This document shows positions 6,093 through 14,337 of a stretch of 15,592 bases of DNA, one piece after another. Source of the stretch: Lachnospiraceae bacterium (GTDB taxonomy: Bacteria > Bacillota_A > Clostridia > Lachnospirales > Lachnospiraceae); assembly GCA_009911175.1 (NCBI GenBank), contig QXWX01000133.1, positions 1-15,592 of the forward strand, read 5' to 3'. Under the pieces are notes generated by a model. That model saw only the letters and a program-made list of their open reading frames with translations, was not told the origin of the DNA and ran no database searches. A program made the translations under genes and the position numbers. The first letter of the stretch is position 1; every line of letters begins with the position of its first letter.

Positions 6093-8093
6093 TCACTGGG
6101 TCTCGAATTGACCGGGTTGCATTTGATCAGTCCCTATCTGACCGGGTTCCATTTGATTATTGTCTATCTGGCCTGTTTCCATTTGATCATTTTCCATTTC
6201 ATCATTTTCCATCTGGCCGGTTTCCGTTTGCTCCATTCCCATTTGACCGATTTCCGTTGGATTCGCATGTATCTGCTTAATTTTCGTAGTAGTGCCGGTC
6301 AGGAACTCTGTACTGCCGTTTTCCAGAACAGTATACACATGAATATTATAGTTTTCCGTCCTGTTGCCGAAACTGGAGATGTTAATATCCATTGTATAAT
6401 CACCATCCGGGTTCTGTGCAGCCTGCATCCACTGAAGATCTGTCTGATCATCCAGTGTCCATACGGCAACATTCAGAGCCCTGATGTTTCCCCGGACATT
6501 TTTGATATCTGTAATCACGATCGGCTGTATACCTGTAACCGGATCATAATCCTGCAGAATGATTTCTGCTTCCGGAAGGTCCAGATTGATATAAGAGGTA
6601 AGTTCCTCCATAAACTTGGACTTTCTGTTAAGCTCCAGCGCCATTCGGTCTCGCTGATACTTTTCTGTCAATGTCCATTCACTGGAAAACAGATTGGTAC
6701 CCAGACCAAGTCGGTTGCCTTCAATCTCTGCTCCTAAGCTGGCCAAGGTGGTCGGAAAATGGTCAAAGGTCGTATAATCCCTGTAAAGCTCCGGTTTTTC
6801 CGGTTCCACGGCAGAGTTGATATAGGCAGTATACACCTTCCGGGTATAATCTAAGGGCACATCCCTGCAGAAGTCGCTGTCCATCGTCGGATGATCTCCT
6901 GCAATGACAATCGTTGTATTTTCATAAAAATCCTGCCTCTGGACCCATCGAATGAACTCCGCAACCTTCCGGCTGGAGCAGGCAATCACATTGCCATATT
7001 GATCGTACCCGAACTCGTTCCCGCAATCTTCACAGACATACCCGTCCTCCTTATGGGTATCCACTGTGAGGATCGTAAGGTTAAAAGGTTCATCCTGCTG
7101 AGACAGGCTGCGTAGCTCCCTTTTTGCAAACTGAAACAGCCGCTTATCCTCATAGCCCCACCAGACCCGATATCCTTCCGGAATCATTCCTTCTTTGGCT
7201 GCATATTTATAATCATGGATCGTAAAGTCACCATGGCCGGAAAACAAGAGCCTGCGGCCTCCAAAGGTAGCATCCGACCCGATCAGCAATGTCTGTGAGT
7301 ATCCGGCCTGCTGCAGAATATCCCCCAATGCGTTCGTTCCTTCAAAGAAAGCATCCTGGGTATTCATCTGATTGTTCTCCAGCGGAATTGACAGAGGCAG
7401 TCCTGCTGACTGTGCAAACATTGCCGCGACCGTCCAGGTTGTCTGGGGCATGGAATATCCGCCGTTCAGCGCAGTCTCCGATCCGGAAAAGTCTTCATTT
7501 TGCTGGGCAATCTCTGTCAATTCCGGAATATAGCTGATGTCAAAAGCACCGCCGTTCTCCACATCCGCATAGGTCGTCTCCATAGATTCAAGAAAAATAT
7601 AGATCAGATTCCTCTTTTGTTCCGGGAAACGGATCGACACATCATCCGCATTCACATAATTATCTTCAATAAATGTGGAATATGTGCTCTTATTTTTCGA
7701 ATAATTCGCAATGTCCAGTCGAACCCATGCCATATTCAGATAATAGCCTGCAAGTGCTACGGAACATACCAGGATCCCTGCCATAGACGTATGATACATC
7801 CATCTTCTTTTCCGCAGAACGATCATTAAAATAAAAATAAGCAGCAGAGCCAATATCGATGCCGGAACACAGTATCCCACATATTCCATAATAATCTCTT
7901 CACTGGTCCCTTCCATCGGAGAATTCAGAAGGTATGCCACCTCATCCATGGTCAGGTAGCTCCATGTCTCGAACATCCACCGAATGCTGTTGCTCAGTAA
8001 AACAGAAACAAATCCCAGAACAATGACAATCACTGCTTCTAAAACAAGTAAGATCCCTTTTATCGTTTTCACAAACACACTTTTCGCATTCAT
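6093..8093 (-). CDS. LTA-synthase/OpgB-like phosphotransferase with GBS-Bsp-like domain and repeat tail
   Basis: A 666-residue membrane protein. Three hydrophobic segments lie at about 10-33, 74-94 and 103-120. They are followed by an extracytoplasmic sulfatase/alkaline-phosphatase fold (about 160-465). Metal and nucleophile signatures are visible: FLESMETTY (E169), a Thr-rich QTTWTVA (218-224), TVDTHKEDG (D345, H347) and AGDHPTMD (D400, H401). These match the family that transfers phosphoglycerol or related groups from phospholipid onto glycans or LTA. QTTWTVAAMFAQSAGLPLS resembles the OpgB/MdoB form more than LtaS. Residues about 525-605 look like a GBS-Bsp-like domain (VAVWTLDD, DGDYTMDI, YNIHVY), normally found on wall hydrolases. 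The last 50 residues are five-residue repeats rich in Met, Gln and Glu. The start is uncertain: GTG 8180 extends the frame but lacks a ribosome site and abuts a terminator, so ATG 8093 (GAGAG upstream) is preferred. Confidence 0.85.
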   Translation of the reverse strand: MNAKSVFVKTIKGILLVLEAVIVIVLGFVSVLLSNSIRWMFETWSYLTMDEVAYLLNSPMEGTSEEIIMEYVGYCVPASILALLLIFILMIVLRKRRWMYHTSMAGILVCSVALAGYYLNMAWVRLDIANYSKNKSTYSTFIEDNYVNADDVSIRFPEQKRNLIYIFLESMETTYADVENGGAFDISYIPELTEIAQQNEDFSGSETALNGGYSMPQTTWTVAAMFAQSAGLPLSIPLENNQMNTQDAFFEGTNALGDILQQAGYSQTLLIGSDATFGGRRLLFSGHGDFTIHDYKYAAKEGMIPEGYRVWWGYEDKRLFQFAKRELRSLSQQDEPFNLTILTVDTHKEDGYVCEDCGNEFGYDQYGNVIACSSRKVAEFIRWVQRQDFYENTTIVIAGDHPTMDSDFCRDVPLDYTRKVYTAYINSAVEPEKPELYRDYTTFDHFPTTLASLGAEIEGNRLGLGTNLFSSEWTLTEKYQRDRMALELNRKSKFMEELTSYINLDLPEAEIILQDYDPVTGIQPIVITDIKNVRGNIRALNVAVWTLDDQTDLQWMQAAQNPDGDYTMDINISSFGNRTENYNIHVYTVLENGSTEFLTGTTTKIKQIHANPTEIGQMGMEQTETGQMENDEMENDQMETGQIDNNQMEPGQIGTDQMQPGQFETQ
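6096..6266 (-). repeat. Degenerate 15-bp coding repeats in the phosphotransferase tail
   Basis: The 3' end of the gene consists of about ten 15-bp units encoding five-residue motifs such as METGQ, MENDQ, MEPGQ and IGTDQ. Every unit carries the CAAATGGAA/CAGATGGAA-type core. The multiple-of-three period allows length change without frameshift. The encoded tail is hydrophilic and low-complexity and sits outside the membrane. Confidence 0.8.
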
Positions 8094-8180
8094 CTTTTCT
8101 CTCAATTTCTGTTCATTTGTATTGCCTGATGATACAGAAAGTCTTCCTCCTGCAGCTTTTCTGTAATAAATTTGATTCAC

Positions 8181-8211
8181 AAACAGCAGACGTATATGCA
8201 GTCTGCCGTCT
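8181..8211 (-). terminator. Probable terminator after glmS
   Basis: Minus strand: AGACGGCAGAC (8211-8201) pairs with GTCTGCTGTTT (8191-8181), with two G-U pairs that exist only on this strand and a nine-base loop. The T-rich end is short, so termination may be partial. It lies about 15 bases after the glmS stop and argues against the GTG start at 8180 for the next gene. Confidence 0.5.
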
Positions 8212-8225
8212 TCATTCCTAAATGC

Positions 8226-10052
8226 TTACTCCACCGTTACGGATTTGGCCAGATTCCTCGGCTTATCCACATCGCATCCCTTCCCTACGGATATATAATA
8301 CCCAAACAACTGCAATGGTATGATAGCAAGTGAATTGGTAAAATATTGATTCGTTTCCGGAATATAGATCACATAATCCGCCGCCCGCTTTACATCTCCG
8401 TTTCCCTCATTGGTCACTGCCAGCACAAATGCTCCTCTTGTCCTGACCTCTACCATATTGCTGATCATCTTCTTATACAGCTTTTCCTGAGTCAGGACCG
8501 CCGCTACAAGGGTTCCCTCCTCGATCAGAGAGATCGTACCATGCTTCAGCTCTCCTGCGGCATAAGCCTCAGAATGAATATAGGAAATCTCCTTGAGCTT
8601 TAAGGATCCCTCCAGAGAAATGGCGTAATCAATCCCGCGGCCGATGAAAAAAACGTCCCTGGCAGCCAGATATCGGTTCGCAAACTTCTGGATGCGGTTC
8701 TTGTTATTCAGCAGCATCTCCACCTGATCCGGAATCCGTTTCAGGTCCTCTAAGTACTGTTCCAGTTCCCCGTCTGTAATCGTCCCCCGCACATGCGCAA
8801 ATTTCATAGCCAGCAGGTACAGGGCGATCAGCTGGCAGGAATATGCTTTGGTCGTTGCCACGGCAATCTCCGGGCCTGCCCAGGTATACATCACATTATC
8901 CGCTTCTCTTGCGATCGAGCTTCCTACGACATTCACAATCCCCAGCACCTTCGCGCCTCTGCTTCTTGAATCCCGCAGGGCAGCGAGGGAATCAGCGGTT
9001 TCCCCGGACTGACTGATAATGATGATGAGTGTTCCTTCCTCAATTAATGGATCCCGATACCGGTATTCTGAGGCCAGATCCACCTCCACAGGAATCCGGG
9101 CCATTCCTTCCAGAACATATTTCCCTGTTACTCCTGCGTGGTAGGCCGAACCGCAAGCCACGATCATCATCTTCTTCACGCTGAGTATATCCTCATCTGA
9201 CATCCCCAGCTCTTCAATAACGATCTCCTTTCCTTTTAAGCGGGGGGAAAAGGTGTCTGAGATTGCTTTGGGCTGCTCATACATTTCTTTGAGCATGAAA
9301 TGCTCATAGCCGCCTTTTTCCGCCGCATCCACATCCCAGTCGATATGTGTGGATTCCTTTTCCATGGACTCCTCATCTACGTTGAAGAACTCCATGGAAT
9401 CCTGCTTCATCCGTACAATCTCTTCATTTTCAATGAAATAGACATCCCTGGTATACTTCAAAACAGCAGGCACATCCGACGCAATGATACATCCGTCCTT
9501 TGTATGGCCTACGATCAACGGACTGTCCTTACGTACCGCATAGAGTTCCTCCGGATGATCCCTGAACATGATCCCTAGGGCATAGGAGCCTTCCATGCGG
9601 TGCATGATCTTGATGATCGCCTGAAGAGGGTTCCCCCGATAATAGTGATCCAGGAGATGGGCAATGACCTCCGTGTCCGTATCCGACACAAACTCATATC
9701 CCTTCTCTTTCAGCTTTTTCTTCAGCTTCAGATAATTTTCAATGATCCCGTTGTGTACCACGACAATACTGTTATCCGCATTGAAATGAGGATGCGCATT
9801 CACATCCGAAGGCTCTCCATGTGTCGCCCAGCGGGTATGGCCAATCCCCGTTTGCCCGGGAAAGATCTCCCCGTCATGGGTCAGTTCGCTGAGCACCTTG
9901 AGCCGCCCCTTTGCCTTTTTCATCCTGATCTTTTCTCCGTCATATACCGCAATCCCGGCGGAATCATATCCCCGGTACTCCAACTTCCCCAATCCGTCCA
10001 GCAAGATCGGTGCTGCCTGTCTCTCCCCTACATATCCAACTATTCCGCACAT
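8226..10052 (-). CDS. glmS: Glutamine--fructose-6-phosphate aminotransferase (isomerizing)
   Basis: A 608-residue cytoplasmic enzyme of standard length that makes glucosamine-6-phosphate from fructose-6-phosphate and glutamine, the entry step to UDP-GlcNAc, peptidoglycan and amino-sugar glycans. The N-terminal class II glutaminase starts MCGIVGYVG with the catalytic Cys2, followed by LEYRGYDSAGIA and HTRWATHG. Two SIS sugar-isomerase domains follow, with VACGSAYHAG and SQSGETADS in the first and IGRGIDYAISLEGSLKLKE plus EAYAAGELKHG in the second. The C-terminus is KPRNLAKSVTVE, typical of the family. AAAGGAGAA lies about six bases before ATG 10052. Only 77 bases separate it from the upstream gene and they hold a terminator-like hairpin, so there is no room for a glmS ribozyme directly upstream. 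Confidence 0.98.
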   Translation of the reverse strand: MCGIVGYVGERQAAPILLDGLGKLEYRGYDSAGIAVYDGEKIRMKKAKGRLKVLSELTHDGEIFPGQTGIGHTRWATHGEPSDVNAHPHFNADNSIVVVHNGIIENYLKLKKKLKEKGYEFVSDTDTEVIAHLLDHYYRGNPLQAIIKIMHRMEGSYALGIMFRDHPEELYAVRKDSPLIVGHTKDGCIIASDVPAVLKYTRDVYFIENEEIVRMKQDSMEFFNVDEESMEKESTHIDWDVDAAEKGGYEHFMLKEMYEQPKAISDTFSPRLKGKEIVIEELGMSDEDILSVKKMMIVACGSAYHAGVTGKYVLEGMARIPVEVDLASEYRYRDPLIEEGTLIIIISQSGETADSLAALRDSRSRGAKVLGIVNVVGSSIAREADNVMYTWAGPEIAVATTKAYSCQLIALYLLAMKFAHVRGTITDGELEQYLEDLKRIPDQVEMLLNNKNRIQKFANRYLAARDVFFIGRGIDYAISLEGSLKLKEISYIHSEAYAAGELKHGTISLIEEGTLVAAVLTQEKLYKKMISNMVEVRTRGAFVLAVTNEGNGDVKRAADYVIYIPETNQYFTNSLAIIPLQLFGYYISVGKGCDVDKPRNLAKSVTVE

Positions 10053-10070
10053 AAAACTTCTCCTTTTACC

Positions 10071-10114
10071 AAAAAAAGCCCGGACAGCAAAGTCATTACG
10101 CTCTGCTGCCCCGG
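10071..10114 (-). terminator. Hairpin plus T-run between the cohesin gene and glmS
   Basis: Minus strand: CCGGGGCAGCA (10114-10104) pairs with TGCTGTCCGGG (10089-10079), ten of eleven positions including one G-U, then seven T residues (10077-10071). It is a good terminator for the cohesin-protein gene, ending only 18 bases before the glmS start codon. If glmS is expressed from upstream, the hairpin must be read through and would act as an attenuator. Confidence 0.8.
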
Positions 10115-10121
10115 TATAAAA

Positions 10122-10149
10122 ATTGTCTGTTATACGTCTATAAAGTCAA
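10122..10149 (-). promoter_or_regulatory. Possible glmS promoter overlapping the upstream gene end
   Basis: Minus strand: TTGACT (10149-10144, 5 of 6), a 16-base spacer, and GACAAT (10127-10122, 4 of 6). The predicted start would fall at about 10115, at the foot of the terminator hairpin. It is the best match I see near glmS, but it is weak and overlaps the last codons of the cohesin gene. Confidence 0.3.
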
Positions 10150-11563
10150 TATCCTCGTAGGATTCCTTCTTCCCGGCTGAGTCCCCTTTCCCGGGAGTAT
10201 ACTCCTTAACGTCCTCTTCATCCTCGTAGTCATCATCATAGTACTCATCGTCATCGTCGAACTCATCGTCATAATTGTCCTCCGAATCCGTAAATTCATC
10301 GTCATAATCGGAGTCGTCGAAGTCATCCTCCAGATAATCCTCCTCTTCGTCGTCCTCGTCATCGTATCCCACAAATTGCTGCCGAGATTTCTTTTTCACA
10401 TTGGGTTTGTTCTCCTCCTCATCTCCCACATACATATCCTCCAGCTCCGCGTTGCGCCGCCCGAGCTTGATGGACAGAACAAGAATAATAATGAACAGGA
10501 TCACTACGATGACCGCAACCGCAAGGGCAAGGATCAGCAGATTATCGGTGATGATCTTCTCCACCTTACCCAGCGCGGAATCATCCTCTTCCTCCTCCGG
10601 TTCGCTGCTGACAGACGTCTGGGCTACATATCTCTGATAGGTCCCGTCAATGGAATCATACTGATAAAAGCCTTCCACTCCAGAACTGCTCAGCGCATAC
10701 ATCAGATAAAACTCCATGGAGTCCATATTCTGCCATGCCGGAAAGCTCATATCATGCAGAGACAGTGAGGTCTCCACAAATGCCTCCGGAAGCGTACTGC
10801 CGTCCCCTGACGCCAGGATCAGAATATAAAAGGACTCCGATACATCAACCCGTTCGGCCAATACAAACGTGCTGTCGCTCTCATTGTACAGCACCATAAT
10901 GGGATCCCCGTCTCCGGATATCATGAACAGGAATACCTTTCCGGAGGTATCCTGCCGAATCGCTGCATGCTCCGCGCCTGCATACTGTACTGTACTTCTG
11001 CTGAAGCCTGCCGGGATCAGTGCATCCGAAAAGTTTTCATAGATGTTATAATACATGCCGCCGATCTCAATACTCTCTGTTCCAAGTACACGCTCTGTTG
11101 ACTCGGATGCAGCCGCAGTACCGTCCCCGGGTCCGATCGTTACAGCCGCTTCTCCCGCTGTCAGATTCAGTGTCTCATCCGAAAACAGGTATGCCGTAGA
11201 TTCTGTCACCTGAATTGCCGCTGTTCCCTCTGCCACGCCTTTGAAGGTCAGCTCAAATGCCAGCTCCGTCTCGGTCCCCGTACCGGAGGCCGCCAGCGTA
11301 ACCGTCCCTTCGCCTCCCTGGGCGTTGGTACCGCTGACAAATTCCAGCATGGCCGGATCATAGGACAGGGTTACATTGGCATCTCCGATCGGCTGGCCGC
11401 CTGCATCAATCCGGACAGTCACCGGGATCTCAGCTCCCACACTTCCCGTAGGATCTGAAAGCATCAATGTTCCATCCGCAGCATATCCAGTAAGCGCCGG
11501 AAGCAGCATCAAGCTGCATACCGCGGCAATCATTACGACCCATCTGGTCACTCGTTTCTTCAT
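10130..11563 (-). CDS. Secreted cohesin-domain membrane protein with acidic cytoplasmic tail
   Basis: A 477-residue protein. A signal peptide occupies residues 1-29 (KKR then a hydrophobic core, ending YAA). Residues about 32-145 form a cohesin-type beta-sandwich: GSVGAEIPVTVRID, NVTLSYDPAMLEFVSG, LAFELTFKGVAEGTAAIQV and AAVTIG follow the family order. Residues about 155-315 are an extracellular domain I do not recognise, rich in aromatic strands. One membrane helix spans 341-365. The cytoplasmic tail has a basic patch (390-394), then about 50 residues (401-452) that are nearly all Asp, Glu and Tyr. Cohesins bind dockerins in cellulosomes, but no dockerin or glycosidase is nearby, so a non-cellulosomal role in envelope assembly or sensing is an inference. 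GAGGG lies about seven bases before ATG. It follows the LCP gene by 83 bases and probably shares its transcript. Confidence 0.82.
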   Translation of the reverse strand: MKKRVTRWVVMIAAVCSLMLLPALTGYAADGTLMLSDPTGSVGAEIPVTVRIDAGGQPIGDANVTLSYDPAMLEFVSGTNAQGGEGTVTLAASGTGTETELAFELTFKGVAEGTAAIQVTESTAYLFSDETLNLTAGEAAVTIGPGDGTAAASESTERVLGTESIEIGGMYYNIYENFSDALIPAGFSRSTVQYAGAEHAAIRQDTSGKVFLFMISGDGDPIMVLYNESDSTFVLAERVDVSESFYILILASGDGSTLPEAFVETSLSLHDMSFPAWQNMDSMEFYLMYALSSSGVEGFYQYDSIDGTYQRYVAQTSVSSEPEEEEDDSALGKVEKIITDNLLILALAVAVIVVILFIIILVLSIKLGRRNAELEDMYVGDEEENKPNVKKKSRQQFVGYDDEDDEEEDYLEDDFDDSDYDDEFTDSEDNYDDEFDDDDEYYDDDYEDEEDVKEYTPGKGDSAGKKESYEDIDFIDV

Positions 11564-11646
11564 ATTCTTACCCTCTTCTCCTGTATTTGTACATACATTT
11601 TTTGCCGACCCGGATCATGCGGGACAAGCACATGCAATATTCATAC

Positions 11647-13125
11647 TTAATAATAGGTATCCTGATAGTCCCCGGAGGTATTCGTTCCATCTCCTCCGAC
11701 GGTACCATAATCTCCCGTGCCGGAATCTTCATAACCGGGATCATAGATTCCATCCCCGGTTCCATAATCTTCGCTGCCGTAATCTCCATTGCCGTAATTG
11801 TAGCTTCCGTCTTCATAGCCATTGCTGCCAGGATCGCCGGAAGAAACGCTGCCGTCTCCGTTGCCTGTACCATCCCCGTAGCCGTTGTCCCCGCTATAGC
11901 CGCTGTCCTGGCCTCCATAGCTGTTGGTAACATCTCCGCTGTCATAAGAACCGTTCCCTACCACACCGGTCAAAAACGTGATCTCATCACTGATATCACA
12001 TACTTTTTTAGAAGGCGTAAATCCATTCTCGCCAAACAGGAAGTTGTGCAGTTCCTTTACATTCTCCTCCAGGTTGGCAGGAATGACGGAGTCTCCCACA
12101 TTCAGCACCATGGTCTCCAGATTAAACGGAAATCCTTTGGATTCACCGATCTGATACTTTTTCACATCCTTTGCATAGGCCAGAATCTCCGGAAGCGTAA
12201 AGTTGGTCCGTATCTTCGGCAGAACACGGTCAATGATATTATTGAGCGTCCCCAGGCTTGCCGCCTGCGCCTTCTCCGCAATCTTTTCGATCACCAGCCT
12301 CTGCCGCTCCGTGCGCCGGAAGTCGTCTCCCTCTGTATAACGGATCCGCGCATACGCAGTAGCCTGTACCCCGGTCAGATGCTGATATCCCGGTTCGGTC
12401 ACCGCCCAGGTATCTACACCGGTATTCTTGATGATCTCGACAGAATAGTTATTCAAATATGGAATCTCTTCTTCCGTGACCTCCACATCAATTCCGTCCA
12501 GCGCATCAATCACATCCACCAACGCCGAAAAGTCAACTGTAATGTAGTGATCGATATCCATATCCAGATTCCGGTTCAGCATGGCGACTGCTTCTTCCTC
12601 TTCACCGAATGAATAGGCCGCATTCGCCTTATTATAGCTCCTGTCATCCATCTGCAGGTAGGTATCCCTATATACAGAAGACATCTTCACCTCTTTTGTC
12701 TCCCGATTCAGGCTGGCAATGATGATCGTATCACTCCTGCTTCCCATCTCTTCGTCATTCTCACGGGTATCCAGGCCGAACAGGGCTACATTCAGATATC
12801 CCGTCTCATCATATTCATATCCGTCATTAATACTGAGCTTATCCGGATCCAGCGGCACAAAGTCCAGCTTGTTCATCTTCGCATATACAACCGCAATAGC
12901 CGCGAAAACTATCAGAAGAAGGAACACACACAGACCAATCGCAATCTTCCCCAGTAAGGACATGCCGCTCTTCTTCTTTTTTCTCGCTCTGGCAGGCCCC
13001 TTTCCGGAGTTCGGCCTCTTCCCCGCGCTCCTGTTCCTCTTTACATTGCCGCCGGAGGAAGCCCTCATCGCCGACTGCCTCTGTGCCCTGCCCATTGTAG
13101 CGGTTCGTGGTGCTTTATTTGCCAT
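11647..13125 (-). CDS. LytR-CpsA-Psr (LCP) family wall-polymer ligase with Gly/Tyr-rich tail
   Basis: A 492-residue protein. The cytoplasmic head (1-53) is strongly basic (Arg/Lys run to KKKK), one membrane helix lies at about 58-82, and the extracellular LCP domain spans about 108-370. Family residues are visible: LFGLDTR (115-121), SRSDTI (129-134), SSVYRDT (149-155), YARIRYTEGDDFRRTERQR (258-276). LCP enzymes transfer undecaprenyl-pyrophosphate-linked glycopolymers to peptidoglycan, which fits the neighbouring polymer genes. Residues about 388-492 are a low-complexity extension made almost only of Gly, Tyr, Asp, Ser, Asn and Thr; most LCP proteins lack this. AAAGGA lies six bases before ATG 13125. 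A promoter at 13213-13241 and the close downstream cohesin gene suggest a two-gene unit. Confidence 0.92.
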   Translation of the reverse strand: MANKAPRTATMGRAQRQSAMRASSGGNVKRNRSAGKRPNSGKGPARARKKKKSGMSLLGKIAIGLCVFLLLIVFAAIAVVYAKMNKLDFVPLDPDKLSINDGYEYDETGYLNVALFGLDTRENDEEMGSRSDTIIIASLNRETKEVKMSSVYRDTYLQMDDRSYNKANAAYSFGEEEEAVAMLNRNLDMDIDHYITVDFSALVDVIDALDGIDVEVTEEEIPYLNNYSVEIIKNTGVDTWAVTEPGYQHLTGVQATAYARIRYTEGDDFRRTERQRLVIEKIAEKAQAASLGTLNNIIDRVLPKIRTNFTLPEILAYAKDVKKYQIGESKGFPFNLETMVLNVGDSVIPANLEENVKELHNFLFGENGFTPSKKVCDISDEITFLTGVVGNGSYDSGDVTNSYGGQDSGYSGDNGYGDGTGNGDGSVSSGDPGSNGYEDGSYNYGNGDYGSEDYGTGDGIYDPGYEDSGTGDYGTVGGDGTNTSGDYQDTYY

Positions 13126-13159
13126 ACTCTATCCTTTCCTTGTATCTTATCCACTGTAT

Positions 13160-13185
13160 CTTAGAATCAAAACTTAGAATCAAAA
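13160..13185 (-). repeat. Two perfect 13-bp tandem repeats in the LCP leader
   Basis: TTTTGATTCTAAG on the minus strand occurs twice head to tail (13185-13173 and 13172-13160). Just downstream TAAGATACA is also repeated, ending near 13141 next to the ribosome binding site. They lie between the predicted transcription start and the LCP start codon, where they could bind a regulator or simply reflect slippage. Confidence 0.7.
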
Positions 13186-13212
13186 TAAATATCTAATTAA
13201 CCGCTATTACTT

Positions 13213-13241
13213 ATAGTACAATATTTTAAACAAAACATCAA
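13213..13241 (-). promoter_or_regulatory. Probable promoter of the LCP-cohesin unit
   Basis: Minus strand: TTGATG (13241-13236, 4 of 6), a 17-base spacer, and TACTAT (13218-13213, 4 of 6), in very AT-rich DNA. The -35 overlaps the stop codon of the glycosyltransferase gene. No terminator hairpin separates the two genes, so read-through is also possible. Confidence 0.45.
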
Positions 13242-14179
13242 TCTATTTTTTCTTTTTTGCCTGACCAGTAGCCCGGATTCAGCGTACACCACATGATCAC
13301 ACATCTGGGAAGCCGCCGGTAATTCCTGCCCAGCCGGTATCCGGCATACTTAAATCCGCTCTGCAGCAGCAATATCACGATCTCCCATGGCCTGCCCGAC
13401 TTCAAGAGATACCGTGCCGTCTGCTTCACCAGCCGGAGGCCCTCCGACTCTGAACGGATGCCCTCAAAGATCTCCGGATGCTCTACCTGAGATACTGCCA
13501 GATCAAAATTCCGCTTAAACAGCCGCAGGCACTTATCATGGTGAGAATGGATGACCTGCGCAGCGGCAATATACGCAACCTTATAACCCGATTGTATGAT
13601 CCGTCCTGCCATGATCATATCCTCGTTGAAGATCACTTTGGATTCAAAGCCGCCCAGCGACATATACACGGACTTGCGGTAGGCCGCACATACATTGGAG
13701 CAAAAATACGTTTTAATTCCCAGGCCGGGAAGGTCTGTCTCTGACTTCACCCGGCTCTCAGGCGGATAGTTGAAGGTCCTGGTAAAACGTTCAATATTGC
13801 TGCCGTCCGCTGCCGGAAGCTGTCTTGCATAAGCGGCTCCTACCTTCTCATCCTCAAATGCCGTCATCAGGTTTTCTACAAGCTTCTCCCCTACAGGAAG
13901 CGCATCCTGCGTCATATAGAGCAGGAAATCCGCATGGGACATCATGGCGCCCTGATGCCTGGTGCCTCCATGATCGAACTGCTCCGGCCGGATATGCGTG
14001 ATGTGGATCTTCTCTGATAATGTCTCCAATTCTTTTGGAAACATACCCTTCTCCGTATGGATCAGATAAATGCGATTCAACGGATACGTCTGCTTCAAAA
14101 GACGCTTCACAGACTGAACAGTCCTTTCATCCGGCATGCACACCGGAATGATCACGTCAACAATTTTAAATTCTGCCAT
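13238..14179 (-). CDS. Family 2 glycosyltransferase, rhamnosyltransferase-like
   Basis: A 313-residue GT-A fold enzyme acting at the cytoplasmic face of the membrane. It begins FKIVDVIIPVCMPDE, the nucleotide-binding first strand. FDHGGTRHQGA (68-78) and MTQDALP (89-95, in the place of the DxD motif) are typical of the RfbN/WbbL-like rhamnosyltransferase branch. FCSNVCAAYRKS (159-170) and FNEDMIMAGR (184-193, carrying the likely catalytic acid) complete the pattern. Donor and acceptor cannot be read from sequence; rhamnose is a family-based guess. The frame is open to 14269, but ATG 14179 has GGGAG eight bases upstream and starts exactly at the fold, so I prefer it. It has its own promoter at 14231-14259. 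Confidence 0.88.
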   Translation of the reverse strand: MAEFKIVDVIIPVCMPDERTVQSVKRLLKQTYPLNRIYLIHTEKGMFPKELETLSEKIHITHIRPEQFDHGGTRHQGAMMSHADFLLYMTQDALPVGEKLVENLMTAFEDEKVGAAYARQLPAADGSNIERFTRTFNYPPESRVKSETDLPGLGIKTYFCSNVCAAYRKSVYMSLGGFESKVIFNEDMIMAGRIIQSGYKVAYIAAAQVIHSHHDKCLRLFKRNFDLAVSQVEHPEIFEGIRSESEGLRLVKQTARYLLKSGRPWEIVILLLQSGFKYAGYRLGRNYRRLPRCVIMWCTLNPGYWSGKKEKID

Positions 14180-14230
14180 AGATCCAACTCCCACTTCATT
14201 CATCATTCCATTACGCTTTTTTGTTCTAAT

Positions 14231-14259
14231 ATCATACAATATCTTACCGTAAAGGACAA
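14231..14259 (-). promoter_or_regulatory. Promoter of the glycosyltransferase gene
   Basis: Minus strand: TTGTCC (14259-14254, 4 of 6), a 17-base spacer, and TATGAT (14236-14231, 5 of 6). It lies about 55 bases before ATG 14179 and inside the longer open frame, which supports the downstream start. The rest of the 158-base gap to the acyltransferase gene is AT-rich with no clear terminator. Confidence 0.55.
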
Positions 14260-14337
14260 GCAAAAACATAAACTTTACACAATTTTATTAAATTTAATTC
14301 ATATTTTCGTGATTCTTTCGTAACAATACAACGCTTC

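Noticed and set aside
11587..12612. Plus-strand open frame of 341 codons
   Set aside because: It is the shadow of the LCP gene; its Ile/Val-rich start is the reverse reading of the Gly/Tyr/Asp low-complexity tail.
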